Below are positions 23,397 to 31,004 of a DNA stretch of 36,274 nucleotides, in pieces. Position 1 is the first letter of the stretch; each line of letters opens with the position of its first letter. The stretch covers positions 1-36,274 of the forward strand of contig CAMKES010000017.1 of assembly GCA_946411635.1 (NCBI GenBank), given 5' to 3'. The notes beneath the pieces were generated by a model, which saw nothing but the letters and a program-made list of their open reading frames with translations, was not told where the DNA came from and ran no database searches. The DNA comes from an uncultured Clostridia bacterium. GTDB taxonomy: Bacteria; Bacillota; Clostridia; Christensenellales; CAG-138. The translations under genes and the position numbers were made by a program.

Positions 23397-23425
23397 ATTA
23401 TACAGGAAAAAAACTGTTTCCACAA
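23397..23425 (-). promoter_or_regulatory. Promoter of the lamin-tail/ThrE operon
   Basis: TTGTGG (23425-23420), a 17-base spacer and TATAAT (23402-23397). Its -35 box overlaps the -35 box of the divergent glpK promoter. Confidence 0.75.
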
Positions 23426-23445
23426 GCAAAAATCCATGCTATAAT
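23417..23445 (+). promoter_or_regulatory. Promoter of glpK
   Basis: TTTCCA (23417-23422), a 17-base spacer and TATAAT (23440-23445), 27 bases before the ATG. It overlaps the divergent promoter by nine bases. Confidence 0.75.
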
Positions 23446-23471
23446 AATAATTCAGAAAGGCGGTACCGACT

Positions 23472-24968
23472 ATGCAGAAATACCTACTGTCGCTGGATCA
23501 GGGCACGACGAGCTCGCGCGCGATCCTCTTTGATCTTTCGGGAACCATCGTCACCTCCGCGCAGTTCGAGTTTGCGCAGCATTATCCGATGCCGGGCTAC
23601 GTCGAGCACGACGCGAACGAGATCCTCAAAACCGAGCTCGACGCCGTGCGCGAGGTCCTGCGCAAGGCCGACGTCAAAAAGGGCGAGGTCGCCTGCATCG
23701 GCGTCACGAATCAGCGCGAAACGACGATCGTATGGGAAAAGGAAACGGGCAAGCCGGTCCATCCGGCGATCGTGTGGCAGTGCCGCCGCACCGCGCCGCT
23801 GTGCGAGCAGCTGATCCGCGAGGGCATGCGCGACTACATCGCGCAGTCGACGGGTCTTCTGATCGACGCGTACTTTTCCGCGACCAAGCTCCGCTACATC
23901 CTCGACGCCGTTCCGAACGGACAGATGCTCGCGGAGCACGGCGACCTGCTGTTCGGCACGGTCGACACGTGGCTGATCTGGAATCTCTGCGGCGCGCACG
24001 TGACCGACTACAGCAACGCGTCCCGCACCATGCTCTTCAACATCCATACGCTCCAATACGATCCGGTCATCATGCACCGGCTGAACATCCCGGCGTGCAT
24101 CCTGCCGGAGGTGCGTCCGTCGGCGGCGGTCTACGGATACGTGAAGGACGGCATCGAAGGGCTCGAGGCGCTCGCGGGCGTGCCGATCTCGGGCGACGCG
24201 GGCGACCAGCAGGCGGCGCTGTTCGGGCAGGCGTGCTTCGAGCCGGGCCAGGCGAAATGCACCTACGGCACCGGCGGTTTTCTGATGATGCAGACGGGCG
24301 AAAAACCCGTTTCGAGCAAGAACCGGCTGCTGACCACGATCGCGTGGGGCGTGGGCGACAAGGTCTGTTACGCGCTGGAGGGCAGCATCTTCAACGCGGG
24401 CAGCTCGATCAAGTGGCTGCGCGACGAGGTCGGGCTGATCTCCTCCGCGCACGAGATCGACGTGCTTGCGGAATCCGTGCCGGACGCGGGCGGGGCGTAC
24501 TTCGTTTCCGCGTTCACGGGGCTCGGCGCGCCGCACTGGGATATGTACGCGCGCGGCGCGCTGGTCGGCGTGACCCGCGCCACGAACCGGGCGCACATTG
24601 CGCGCGCGGTGCTCGAGGGCATCGTGTATCAGGTCGGCGACCTTGCCCGCACGATGGAGTTTGACAGCGGCAGAAAGCTCGAGGAGCTCAAGGTCGACGG
24701 CGGCGCGGCGGTGTCGAACGTGATGATGCAGTTCCAGGCGGACATGCTCGACGTGCCGGTCAACCGTCCGAAGTGCGTGGAATCGACGGCGCTCGGCGCG
24801 GCGTATCTCGCCGCGATCGGCGTGGGGCTTTATCAGGACGAGACCGACGTCATGCGCTACTGGCAGAGCGAGAAGATCTTCCGTCCCGCCATGAGCGACG
24901 TGGAGCGCGCGAACCGCCAGCGCGGCTGGACCAAGGCGGTCGAGAAGGCAAAGAACTGGGAAGACTGA
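23472..24968 (+). CDS. glpK: Glycerol kinase
   Basis: Phosphorylates glycerol to sn-glycerol 3-phosphate with ATP in the cytoplasm. The 498 residues are the standard length. LSLDQGTTSSRAI at 7-19 is the phosphate-binding start of FGGY kinases; GVTNQRETTIVWEKETG and HPAIVWQCRRT bind glycerol; ADMLDVPVNRP and ESTALGAAYLA are FGGY C-terminal motifs. The ATG at 23472 has an AAAGG site. No glycerol facilitator or glycerol-3-phosphate dehydrogenase is adjacent; instead the gene is followed 19 bases later by an LDH2-family dehydrogenase. I see no CRE-like catabolite box by eye. Confidence 0.97.
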   Translation: MQKYLLSLDQGTTSSRAILFDLSGTIVTSAQFEFAQHYPMPGYVEHDANEILKTELDAVREVLRKADVKKGEVACIGVTNQRETTIVWEKETGKPVHPAIVWQCRRTAPLCEQLIREGMRDYIAQSTGLLIDAYFSATKLRYILDAVPNGQMLAEHGDLLFGTVDTWLIWNLCGAHVTDYSNASRTMLFNIHTLQYDPVIMHRLNIPACILPEVRPSAAVYGYVKDGIEGLEALAGVPISGDAGDQQAALFGQACFEPGQAKCTYGTGGFLMMQTGEKPVSSKNRLLTTIAWGVGDKVCYALEGSIFNAGSSIKWLRDEVGLISSAHEIDVLAESVPDAGGAYFVSAFTGLGAPHWDMYARGALVGVTRATNRAHIARAVLEGIVYQVGDLARTMEFDSGRKLEELKVDGGAAVSNVMMQFQADMLDVPVNRPKCVESTALGAAYLAAIGVGLYQDETDVMRYWQSEKIFRPAMSDVERANRQRGWTKAVEKAKNWED

Positions 24969-24987
24969 TCCGAAGGGAGATAAGAAT

Positions 24988-26106
24988 ATGGCAAACAAAG
25001 AAACAAGACCCTACGTAGACTGGGAAACCATCGGCAACTTCATCGTCGACGCGTTCGTCGCGTACGGCGTGCCGCGCGAGGACGCGGAGATCTGTGCGGA
25101 CGTTCTGATGGAGAGCGACCGCCGCGGCATCGAAAGCCACGGCGTCAACCGCTTCAAGCCGATCTACATCGACCGCATCAAGGCGGGCATCCTGAACCCC
25201 GTCACCGAGTACGAGGTGCTCAAGGAAACGCCGACGACGCAGGTGGTCGACGGACACGACGGCATGGGCATGGTCATCTCTAAGCGCGCCATGCAGACCG
25301 CGATCGACAAGGCGAGAACGTACGGTATGGGCATGGTCGCCGTGCGCAACTCCTCGCACTACGGCATCGCGGGCTACTGGACGACGATGGCGACGAAGCA
25401 GGGCATGATCGGCATCACGGGCACGAACGCGCGTCCGTCCATCGCGCCGACCTTCGGCGTCGAGAACATGCTCGGCACGAACCCGCTGACGATCGCGCTG
25501 CCGACCGACGAGGACTTCCCGTTCTGCATCGACTGCGCGACCTCCATCACCCAGCGCGGCAAGATCGAATACTACGCGCGAAACGACAAGGCGACGCCCG
25601 CCGGCATGGTCATCGGAAGAGACGGCACGGCGCTCACCGACTCGAAGCAGATCCTCGTCGACCTCACGAAGGGCGAGGCGGCGCTTGCGCCGCTCGGCGG
25701 CATCGGCGAAGAGCTCGCGGGCTACAAGGGCTACGGCTACGCGACGGTCGTGGAGATCCTCTCCGCGGCGCTGCAGGCGGGCAGCTTCATGAAGGCGCTC
25801 ACCGGCATGGACGAGAACGGCAACAAGCGTCCGTATCACCTCGGGCACTTCTTCATCGCGATCGATCCCGAAGCGTTCATGGGCCTCGATACGTTCAAAA
25901 AGATCGCGGGCGACATCCTGCGCGCGCTCCGCAATTCCGAAAAGGCGCCGGGCGAGGAACGCATCTACACCGCGGGCGAAAAGGAATGGCTCGTGTGGCT
26001 CGACCGAAAGGACAAGGGCGTGCCCGTCAACGAGGCGGTGCAGAAGGAAATGATCGCCGTCCGCGACGAAAAGCATCTGAACTATCATTTCTCCTTCGAG
26101 AAATAA
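24988..26106 (+). CDS. Malate/L-lactate/ureidoglycolate dehydrogenase family protein (LDH2)
   Basis: 372 residues. NAD(P)-dependent 2-hydroxyacid dehydrogenase of the sulfolactate/malate/ureidoglycolate family, a fold unrelated to ordinary LDH. Seen: SDRRGIESHGVNRF with the catalytic His, NSSHYGIAGYW, and the cofactor region GTNARPSIAPTFG...NMLGTNPLTIALPT. Which 2-oxoacid it reduces cannot be told from the motifs; malate or lactate is most likely. The ATG at 24988 follows AGGGAGA, 19 bases after glpK, so the two form an operon. That links it to glycerol catabolism, perhaps as an NADH sink (inference). Confidence 0.9.
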   Translation: MANKETRPYVDWETIGNFIVDAFVAYGVPREDAEICADVLMESDRRGIESHGVNRFKPIYIDRIKAGILNPVTEYEVLKETPTTQVVDGHDGMGMVISKRAMQTAIDKARTYGMGMVAVRNSSHYGIAGYWTTMATKQGMIGITGTNARPSIAPTFGVENMLGTNPLTIALPTDEDFPFCIDCATSITQRGKIEYYARNDKATPAGMVIGRDGTALTDSKQILVDLTKGEAALAPLGGIGEELAGYKGYGYATVVEILSAALQAGSFMKALTGMDENGNKRPYHLGHFFIAIDPEAFMGLDTFKKIAGDILRALRNSEKAPGEERIYTAGEKEWLVWLDRKDKGVPVNEAVQKEMIAVRDEKHLNYHFSFEK

Positions 26107-26121
26107 AACGATCGGACAAAG

Positions 26122-26152
26122 AAACGCCTTCCCCCGTGGGAAGGCGTTTTTC
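26122..26152 (+). terminator. Terminator of the glpK-LDH2 operon
   Basis: A 12-base-pair stem AAACGCCTTCCC/GGGAAGGCGTTT, then TTCGTTT, 15 bases after the stop codon. Confidence 0.92.
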
Positions 26153-26245
26153 GTTTGCAGGCTCTTTCGCGTTCCGCCCGACGACGCGAAATGACGGCAA
26201 GTAAATCATATATTATTTTTTCTGCGGGATTTCCGGGTCTCCGCG

Positions 26246-26584
26246 GTGTCATATAGAGTAGATGGGTATGAAGCGCCGGAATCGTGCGTTTTCCGCTTGC
26301 GGCATGCCGCCCTGTGTGATAAACTATATATAATCGGGCGGACGGAACGGTTTTTCGGGCGAAGACGATCCGCAAACCGTGTGTCGGCAGAACCGTCCCG
26401 AGGATATGATAAAAAACACGGCATTTATGACTTCCCGCAGAAGCGCAAGGGCCGCATTCTCGGGATGTATCTGGTCGGCGGCATGATGCGGAACAAGAAG
26501 CGTAATAAGAAGCTCTCCGGCAAGATGACCGAGGGCATGCTGATGCCGTATAAGAAGGTATTGGAGAAAGCGGAGAAGGAGTAA
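26246..26584 (+). pseudogene. Unrecognised gene remnant (C-terminal part only)
   Basis: The frame is open over 112 codons, but only the last 55 or so look protein-like: YDKKHGIYDFPQKRKGR, then LGMYLVGGMMRNKKRN and KMTEGMLMPYKKVLEK, basic and helical. No internal ATG has a ribosome site. The frame ends at 26584 and a terminator follows at 26591, as behind a real gene. I therefore read it as the 3' end of a lost gene. It resembles the ends of some flavodoxin-like proteins only vaguely, and I do not assign a family. The region 26150-26400 before it holds no gene that I can support, only a TATAAT-like box at 26329 with a poor -35 and an ACGGTTT/AAACCGT inverted repeat. Confidence 0.3.
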
Positions 26585-26590
26585 GCAAGG

Positions 26591-26618
26591 AAGGACGGTC
26601 GCCGCTCGTCCTTTATTT
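26591..26618 (+). terminator. Terminator behind the gene remnant
   Basis: AAGGACG/CGTCCTT stem of 7 base pairs with a 9-base loop, followed by TATTT. Confidence 0.6.
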
Positions 26619-26682
26619 ACCGGCATGATGCAAATCTGTTGCATTCGCGTGCTATGATGGAGAAAAAGAAGGGGGACATTCC

Positions 26683-28014
26683 ATGAAAAAACAGCTTTGC
26701 GCGCTGCTTGCGCTGATTCTGGTTTTTTGCACCGCGGCATGCGGAGGCGGGGCGGCAACCGACGAACCGAAAGAACCGATGGGGAAACCGGTCGAATCGC
26801 TGTCCGCGTTTTCGATTTCGGAAAACCTTAACACGGCGTGGTACAAGTCCGTGGATACCGATACCTATCCGTATTACTGCAATGAAGACCTGTACGTTTA
26901 CGAAGGCGGCGAAGCGATTCTGAAGCATGACGGTGTTCGTTACCGGCTCGTCGAAACCGGCGAGACCTGCCGCCTCGAAAAGGATCTGTACGCCTCGCCG
27001 TTCGACGAAACGCCTGCGCAGACGCTTGACGCGGGTGAAGTCCGTTTGCTTGCAGACGGCGCGAAGGTGTGTGTCGAGGTGCTTTCCGACCCGCTCGGGA
27101 TTTTCGAGGGCTTCCCCCCGGAGGACCTTTCGTTGTCGCTGAATCAATCCTGGCATCCTACCCGGTACTATGCGCATACGCCGCATGCGAGCGGGCATGC
27201 GCCGCATTTTCAGCCGGAAACAGGATGGTATGAACGGGAGGGGCACAGAAAGACGAACGGCGGGATCGTGTATTACACGAACTGCCGTGTGACCGCCCGG
27301 GCGGACGGCACGGTGCGCGGAACGGTGCAGGTGACGGATGAATCGCAAGAGGAGGACTGTGTGCTTTTATGGGCAGGCGACGCAGGGGCTTTGGTGCGTC
27401 CGGACGGCGAGCTGCTCTATTACGGCAAACGTATGTGGCTGAGTCGGTTTGAGCGCGACGACTGCGCCGAGTATGTTTTGAAGGCAAATTATGACCCGCT
27501 GCATCTGTCTGTCGGAAACATGCTGATCCTGTACAGAGGCACGGACAGTACCGAGCCGAGGGACGTGATCGGACGCAGCCGCGCGGAGATCATCGACGAT
27601 TTCACCACCGACGGATGGACGCATGAGCCGCTTTCGATGTCGTGGGGCGAGAGTGACGACGACAACGACAACTACGGCGAACTGTTCATCAAGCTCACAA
27701 AGGACGGTCGGATGCTGCTGATCTATCTGGACTGGGATATTGCAGGGCGGTTTGCAGACGAGTGGTTTGCTTACGCCTATGTGCTGATCGGCGCGGACGG
27801 AACGCTCGAAAGCTGGGGCGGGCAGAAGCCCGGCGACCACACGCTTGCGGATAGCTACAAGCTTTCGGATGAGTTTCCTATTAACAGCGGGCTTTGGGGG
27901 CTCTTGGAGGACGACCGCATACTGCTTCTGGACGATGGACGCATCTTTGTGACGTATGAAGGGCATGAGAGCGGCAAAGTGCTGGACTTTATCATCTTCG
28001 ATCCGCGCGGGTGA
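26683..28014 (+). CDS. Secreted lipoprotein of unknown function
   Basis: 443 residues. Signal peptide with lipobox: MKKQLCALLALILVFCTAAC, Cys20 being the lipid-modified residue, followed by GGGAATDEPKEP. The mature protein is acidic, with many Asp, Tyr and Trp residues and strand-like repeats (DGTLESWGGQKPGDH, LEDDRILLLDDGRIFVTYEG), so a beta-rich extracellular fold is likely. I recognise no family. The ATG at 26683 follows AGAAGGGGGA. The likely -10 is TATGAT at 26653, with no good -35 but an ATGCAA/TTGCAT inverted repeat just upstream (26628-26644). It is single, with its own terminator. Confidence 0.8.
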   Translation: MKKQLCALLALILVFCTAACGGGAATDEPKEPMGKPVESLSAFSISENLNTAWYKSVDTDTYPYYCNEDLYVYEGGEAILKHDGVRYRLVETGETCRLEKDLYASPFDETPAQTLDAGEVRLLADGAKVCVEVLSDPLGIFEGFPPEDLSLSLNQSWHPTRYYAHTPHASGHAPHFQPETGWYEREGHRKTNGGIVYYTNCRVTARADGTVRGTVQVTDESQEEDCVLLWAGDAGALVRPDGELLYYGKRMWLSRFERDDCAEYVLKANYDPLHLSVGNMLILYRGTDSTEPRDVIGRSRAEIIDDFTTDGWTHEPLSMSWGESDDDNDNYGELFIKLTKDGRMLLIYLDWDIAGRFADEWFAYAYVLIGADGTLESWGGQKPGDHTLADSYKLSDEFPINSGLWGLLEDDRILLLDDGRIFVTYEGHESGKVLDFIIFDPRG

Positions 28015-28022
28015 ATCCTTTG

Positions 28023-28047
28023 GACGGGCATTTCGCCCGTCTTTTTT
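28023..28047 (+). terminator. Terminator of the lipoprotein gene
   Basis: GACGGGC/GCCCGTC stem with loop ATTTC, then TTTTTT, 8 bases after the stop codon. Confidence 0.93.
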
Positions 28048-28092
28048 GCGAGTGTCATGGGGACGGTTCTGTTGACAACCGCATATGAAAAT

Positions 28093-28120
28093 AAAGAAAG
28101 GGCGTTCGGGCTCTTTCTTT
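28093..28120. terminator. Terminator of the XRE regulator gene
   Basis: AAAGAAAGGGC with GCTCTTTCTTT (11 pairs, one a G-U wobble on the plus strand and a mismatch on the minus strand), immediately behind the stop codon of the minus-strand gene. Confidence 0.65.
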
Positions 28121-28777
28121 TTATTCGGCTTCGTCGGTTTCGGACGGCTCTTCCGGTTTCGGATCGTTTTTTTCGTGCCGGATCCGGATCCGTTTCAGGT
28201 TCTGCTTGTAATTGAAGATGTAGCGGATGACGAGCAACCCCTGCAGCGGCAGTCCGGCAAAGAACAGATACCACGGGTTCGCATCCATCAGGTGCAGGTA
28301 TACGCACGTGATCAGCGACCAGACGAAGATCGACGCGTAGATGAACAGCAGGGTATCCGCCTTTTCCTTCCGGGTGAAGAACCACAGCACGATTGCGCTT
28401 GCCGGCACGCCCCACACGAACAGCTGCCAGATGCTCGTTTCCCGCGTGATTTTGACGTAAACGTAGATCACGCAGATGACGAACCAGATCTCGCACAGCA
28501 GAAAGATCTGCGACAGGACCTTCTGCCGGACGGCGGGCGCCTCGTCCTCGCTCCGTTCCGTTTCCTCCTGTTTCTCTGTAATCGCGCTCACCGGCACGCC
28601 GAACGTTTCGCTCAGCGCGTAGATGGTTTCAAGGTCGGGCACGACCTCGCCTTTTTCCCAGCGAGAGATCGCCTTGTCGGAGTAATTGATCCGCTTCGCG
28701 AGCTCCGCCTGCGTCAGATTGCTTTCTTTTCTGAGCCGCACGAGATTCTGCGACACGATTTTCTTTACGTCTTCCAT
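28121..28777 (-). CDS. XRE-family regulator with four-helix membrane domain
   Basis: 218 residues. An N-terminal helix-turn-helix (about 6-60: LVRLRKESNLTQAELAKRINYSDKAISRWEKG, cited in part as NLTQAELAKRI and DKAISRWEKG) is followed by a charged linker and four membrane spans from about 90 to 195, then an acidic tail. It is a DNA-binding protein held at the membrane, so it may read a membrane or envelope signal. Its ATG is best placed at 28777 (MEDVKKIVSQN): the -10 box ends 8 bases before, so the mRNA would begin at the start codon. The ATG at 28786 lies inside the -10 box. It is divergent from the GT8-acyltransferase operon, a plausible target. Confidence 0.85.
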   Translation of the reverse strand: MEDVKKIVSQNLVRLRKESNLTQAELAKRINYSDKAISRWEKGEVVPDLETIYALSETFGVPVSAITEKQEETERSEDEAPAVRQKVLSQIFLLCEIWFVICVIYVYVKITRETSIWQLFVWGVPASAIVLWFFTRKEKADTLLFIYASIFVWSLITCVYLHLMDANPWYLFFAGLPLQGLLVIRYIFNYKQNLKRIRIRHEKNDPKPEEPSETDEAE

Positions 28778-28784
28778 GACCGCC

Positions 28785-28813
28785 ATTTTAGCAAAAGCTG
28801 TCGAAAAAAGCAA
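28785..28813 (-). promoter_or_regulatory. Promoter of the XRE regulator gene (extended -10)
   Basis: TTGCTT (28813-28808), a 17-base spacer ending in TGC, and TAAAAT (28790-28785). Confidence 0.7.
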
Positions 28814-28897
28814 GTATTTGCGGCGAATTCCCGCTGCGGTAGAATGCTCTCTCGCTGCGGTTCGGAGCGGTCTAACGAACGGAGAACCCGGAAACGG

Positions 28898-28915
28898 CGA
28901 AGTATCTTTACTTCG
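28898..28915. promoter_or_regulatory. Inverted repeat overlapping the GT8 -35 box, possible operator
   Basis: CGAAGTA, four bases, TACTTCG: a perfect 7-base inverted repeat. Its right arm covers the -35 box at 28907-28912. A dimeric regulator bound here would block RNA polymerase. Confidence 0.45.
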
Positions 28916-28935
28916 GAAGCGCGCGCGCCTATGAT
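28907..28935 (+). promoter_or_regulatory. Promoter of the GT8-acyltransferase operon
   Basis: TTTACT (28907-28912), a 17-base spacer and TATGAT (28930-28935). A second, weaker candidate lies upstream (TTGCGG at 28818, 16 bases, TAGAAT at 28840). Confidence 0.7.
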
Positions 28936-28985
28936 ACCGTTATCGAAAACCGGTCGTCCGACCGACGAAAAGGAGTATGAAACCG

Positions 28986-29942
28986 ATGCAGAAAACCGTT
29001 CCGATCTTTTTTGCATGCAACGACAAATACGTGCCCTATCTCGACGTGGCGCTGATCTCGCTCATCGCCCACGCGTCGCCCGAAAATACGTACCGGATCA
29101 CGGTCCTGAAGAACGCGATCTCCGAACGGAACCAGGCGATCCTGAAACGCCATGAAACGGACAACGTCACGATCGACTTCTTCGACGTGAAGGAAATGCT
29201 CGAGCCGATCAGAAAGCAGCTGCCCGAGCGGTTCTATTTCAGCGTCGACGCGTATTTCCGTCTGTTCATCGAAACGTCGTTCCCGCAGTACGACAAGGCG
29301 ATCTATCTCGACAGCGACGTGATCGTGCTGCACGACGTGGCCGAGCTGTACGACACGGACGTCGGCGGGTATCTGCTCGCGGCGGCGTACGAGCAGAACA
29401 CCGACCGGAACCCGATGTTCACCAATTACGTGGAGGACATCATCGGCATCCCGCACAAGACGTATTTCAATTCGGGCGTGATGGTCATGAACCTCAGGGA
29501 GTTCCGCCGATTCCGCGTGCAGGAGCGGTTTCTGCACATGCTGACGCGGTATCAGTTCGACTGCCTCGCGCCGGATCAGGAATACCTCAACGTGATCTGC
29601 TTCGGCCGGGTGAAGTATCTGCCGACCGGCTGGAACAAGCACAGCTTCCCCGAGCCGCCCGAGGGCGAGCTGAAGCTCTGCCACTACGCGCTTTCCTGCA
29701 AGCCCTGGCATTACCGGGACACGATCAACGGCGAGTATTTCTGGGAATACGCGAAGGACAGCGAATTCTATCCCATGCTGAAAAGCGAGCTTGAAAATTA
29801 CGGCGAGGCCGACCGCGAGCGCGACAAGGCGGCGTTTTCGGAGCTGATCAAGGGGATCGAGGCGATCTACCGGAGCGACCGGACGTTCTGCAAGCTCTGG
29901 TTCGGCAGGGACGCGGACCGAAAGGAAGTCCGTCATGGCTGA
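28986..29942 (+). CDS. Family 8 glycosyltransferase (GT8)
   Basis: 318 residues, cytoplasmic. A retaining GT-A transferase of the LgtC/glycogenin type that passes galactose or glucose from a nucleotide sugar to a lipid or glycan. Seen: VPIFFACNDKYVPYLDVALISL at the start (UDP pocket), the metal-binding DSD at 109-111 in IYLDSDVIV, YFNSGVMVMNL, DQEYLNV, and the final HYALSCKPWHY. Two ATGs compete: 28977 lies directly on the AAGGAG site, 28986 is 10 bases from it and is preferred. It overlaps the following acyltransferase gene by 8 bases, so the pair probably builds an acylated glycolipid or glycan (inference). Confidence 0.92.
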   Translation: MQKTVPIFFACNDKYVPYLDVALISLIAHASPENTYRITVLKNAISERNQAILKRHETDNVTIDFFDVKEMLEPIRKQLPERFYFSVDAYFRLFIETSFPQYDKAIYLDSDVIVLHDVAELYDTDVGGYLLAAAYEQNTDRNPMFTNYVEDIIGIPHKTYFNSGVMVMNLREFRRFRVQERFLHMLTRYQFDCLAPDQEYLNVICFGRVKYLPTGWNKHSFPEPPEGELKLCHYALSCKPWHYRDTINGEYFWEYAKDSEFYPMLKSELENYGEADRERDKAAFSELIKGIEAIYRSDRTFCKLWFGRDADRKEVRHG

Positions 29943-30765
29943 TCCGGAGAAGAGAGCGGAACGCCTGCGCGTGCTTGCGCGCATCGCGGAATATGAGCGC
30001 GAGGGGCGCTTCAACGACGACGTCGAGGAGGACGATCCGGCGATCCCCATTCAGCCGGGCGACGTGGATTACGTGATCAGAAAGCCGTCGAGCAAGGTCA
30101 AGACGGCGGTCGCGAACGCCCTCGGCAGAGCGTTCTTCGAGAACATGATCCGCAAGCGCCGGCTGATCATCCGGGAAGTGCGCGGCATCGAAAACGCGAC
30201 GGCGGTGAAGGAGGGCGCGATCGTCACCTGCAACCACTTTCATCTGAGCGACAATTACGTTGTGTACAAGACCATCCGGCCGGCGCTCAAAAAGCATCAT
30301 TATCTGTATAAGGTCATCAAGGAAAGCAACTACACGAACTTCAAGGGGCCGGTCCGGATCATGATGCGCCACGCCAACACGCTGCCGCTGAGCGCGAACC
30401 TTTCGACCATGAAGGAGTTCTACGCCGCCGTGCAGACGCTGCTTTCGCGCGGGGAAAAGATCCTGATCTATCCCGAGCAGGCGATGTGGTTCAATTACCG
30501 CAAGCCCCGTCCGCTGAAGCCCGGCGCGTTCCGCTTTGCCGCGAAGTACAACGCTCCGGTCATTCCGGTGTTCGTCGGCATGAAGGATTCGGAGGAGACC
30601 GACGACGCGGGCTTTCCCGTGCAGGCGCTGTACGTGCACTATCTGCCCGCGATCTATCCGGACCCCGGAGTAAAGCTTTCCGAAAACACGGAGCGCATGA
30701 TGCGGGAAAACGCCCGCCTCTGGGCGGACGCGTACGAAGCCTTCTACGGCGAACCGCTTTCCTGA
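29935..30765 (+). CDS. PlsC-like 1-acylglycerol-phosphate acyltransferase family protein
   Basis: 276 residues. The catalytic HX4D motif is NHFHLSD with His101 and Asp106; the acceptor-binding block that normally reads EGTR appears as PEQAMW, followed by KPGAFRFAAKYNAPVIPVFVG. In this family the enzyme moves an acyl chain onto lysophosphatidate or another hydroxyl of a lipid or glycan. The long charged N-terminus (about 75 residues) is unusual for housekeeping PlsC and the gene is coupled to GT8, so a special glycolipid acyltransferase is more likely than the main phospholipid enzyme. The ATG at 29935 overlaps the GT8 stop (ATGGCTGA); AAAGGAAG is its ribosome site. Confidence 0.88.
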   Translation: MADPEKRAERLRVLARIAEYEREGRFNDDVEEDDPAIPIQPGDVDYVIRKPSSKVKTAVANALGRAFFENMIRKRRLIIREVRGIENATAVKEGAIVTCNHFHLSDNYVVYKTIRPALKKHHYLYKVIKESNYTNFKGPVRIMMRHANTLPLSANLSTMKEFYAAVQTLLSRGEKILIYPEQAMWFNYRKPRPLKPGAFRFAAKYNAPVIPVFVGMKDSEETDDAGFPVQALYVHYLPAIYPDPGVKLSENTERMMRENARLWADAYEAFYGEPLS

Positions 30766-30782
30766 ACAGGAAGGATCCCGAT

Positions 30783-30812
30783 CCCGGGCCGCTTTGCGGT
30801 CCGGGTTTTTTT
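30783..30812 (+). terminator. Terminator of the GT8-acyltransferase operon
   Basis: A 10-base-pair stem CCCGGGCCGC/GCGGTCCGGG (one G-U) followed by seven T. Confidence 0.93.
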
Positions 30813-30950
30813 ACATCTTTTTTATCAGGATGTTGCAAATCGTCCGCATCCGTGTGATAGGATGGATCATCCCCGAAGGCTTCCCGCGGGGAGGGCGGCC
30901 CGCGAAGCGAAACGGACCGGGGCTTTCGGATGAAATGCAGGACCGCCGCA

Positions 30951-30979
30951 TTGACGGGATCCGGCGGAAATGGTATACT
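30951..30979 (+). promoter_or_regulatory. Promoter of the MBOAT-DHHW-RCC1 operon
   Basis: TTGACG (30951-30956), a 17-base spacer and TATACT (30974-30979). The transcript would start near 30986, after the upstream ATG at 30930, which therefore cannot be the start of the next gene. Confidence 0.85.
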
Positions 30980-31004
30980 GAATCTTCAGGAGGATGTTCG
31001 GGAT

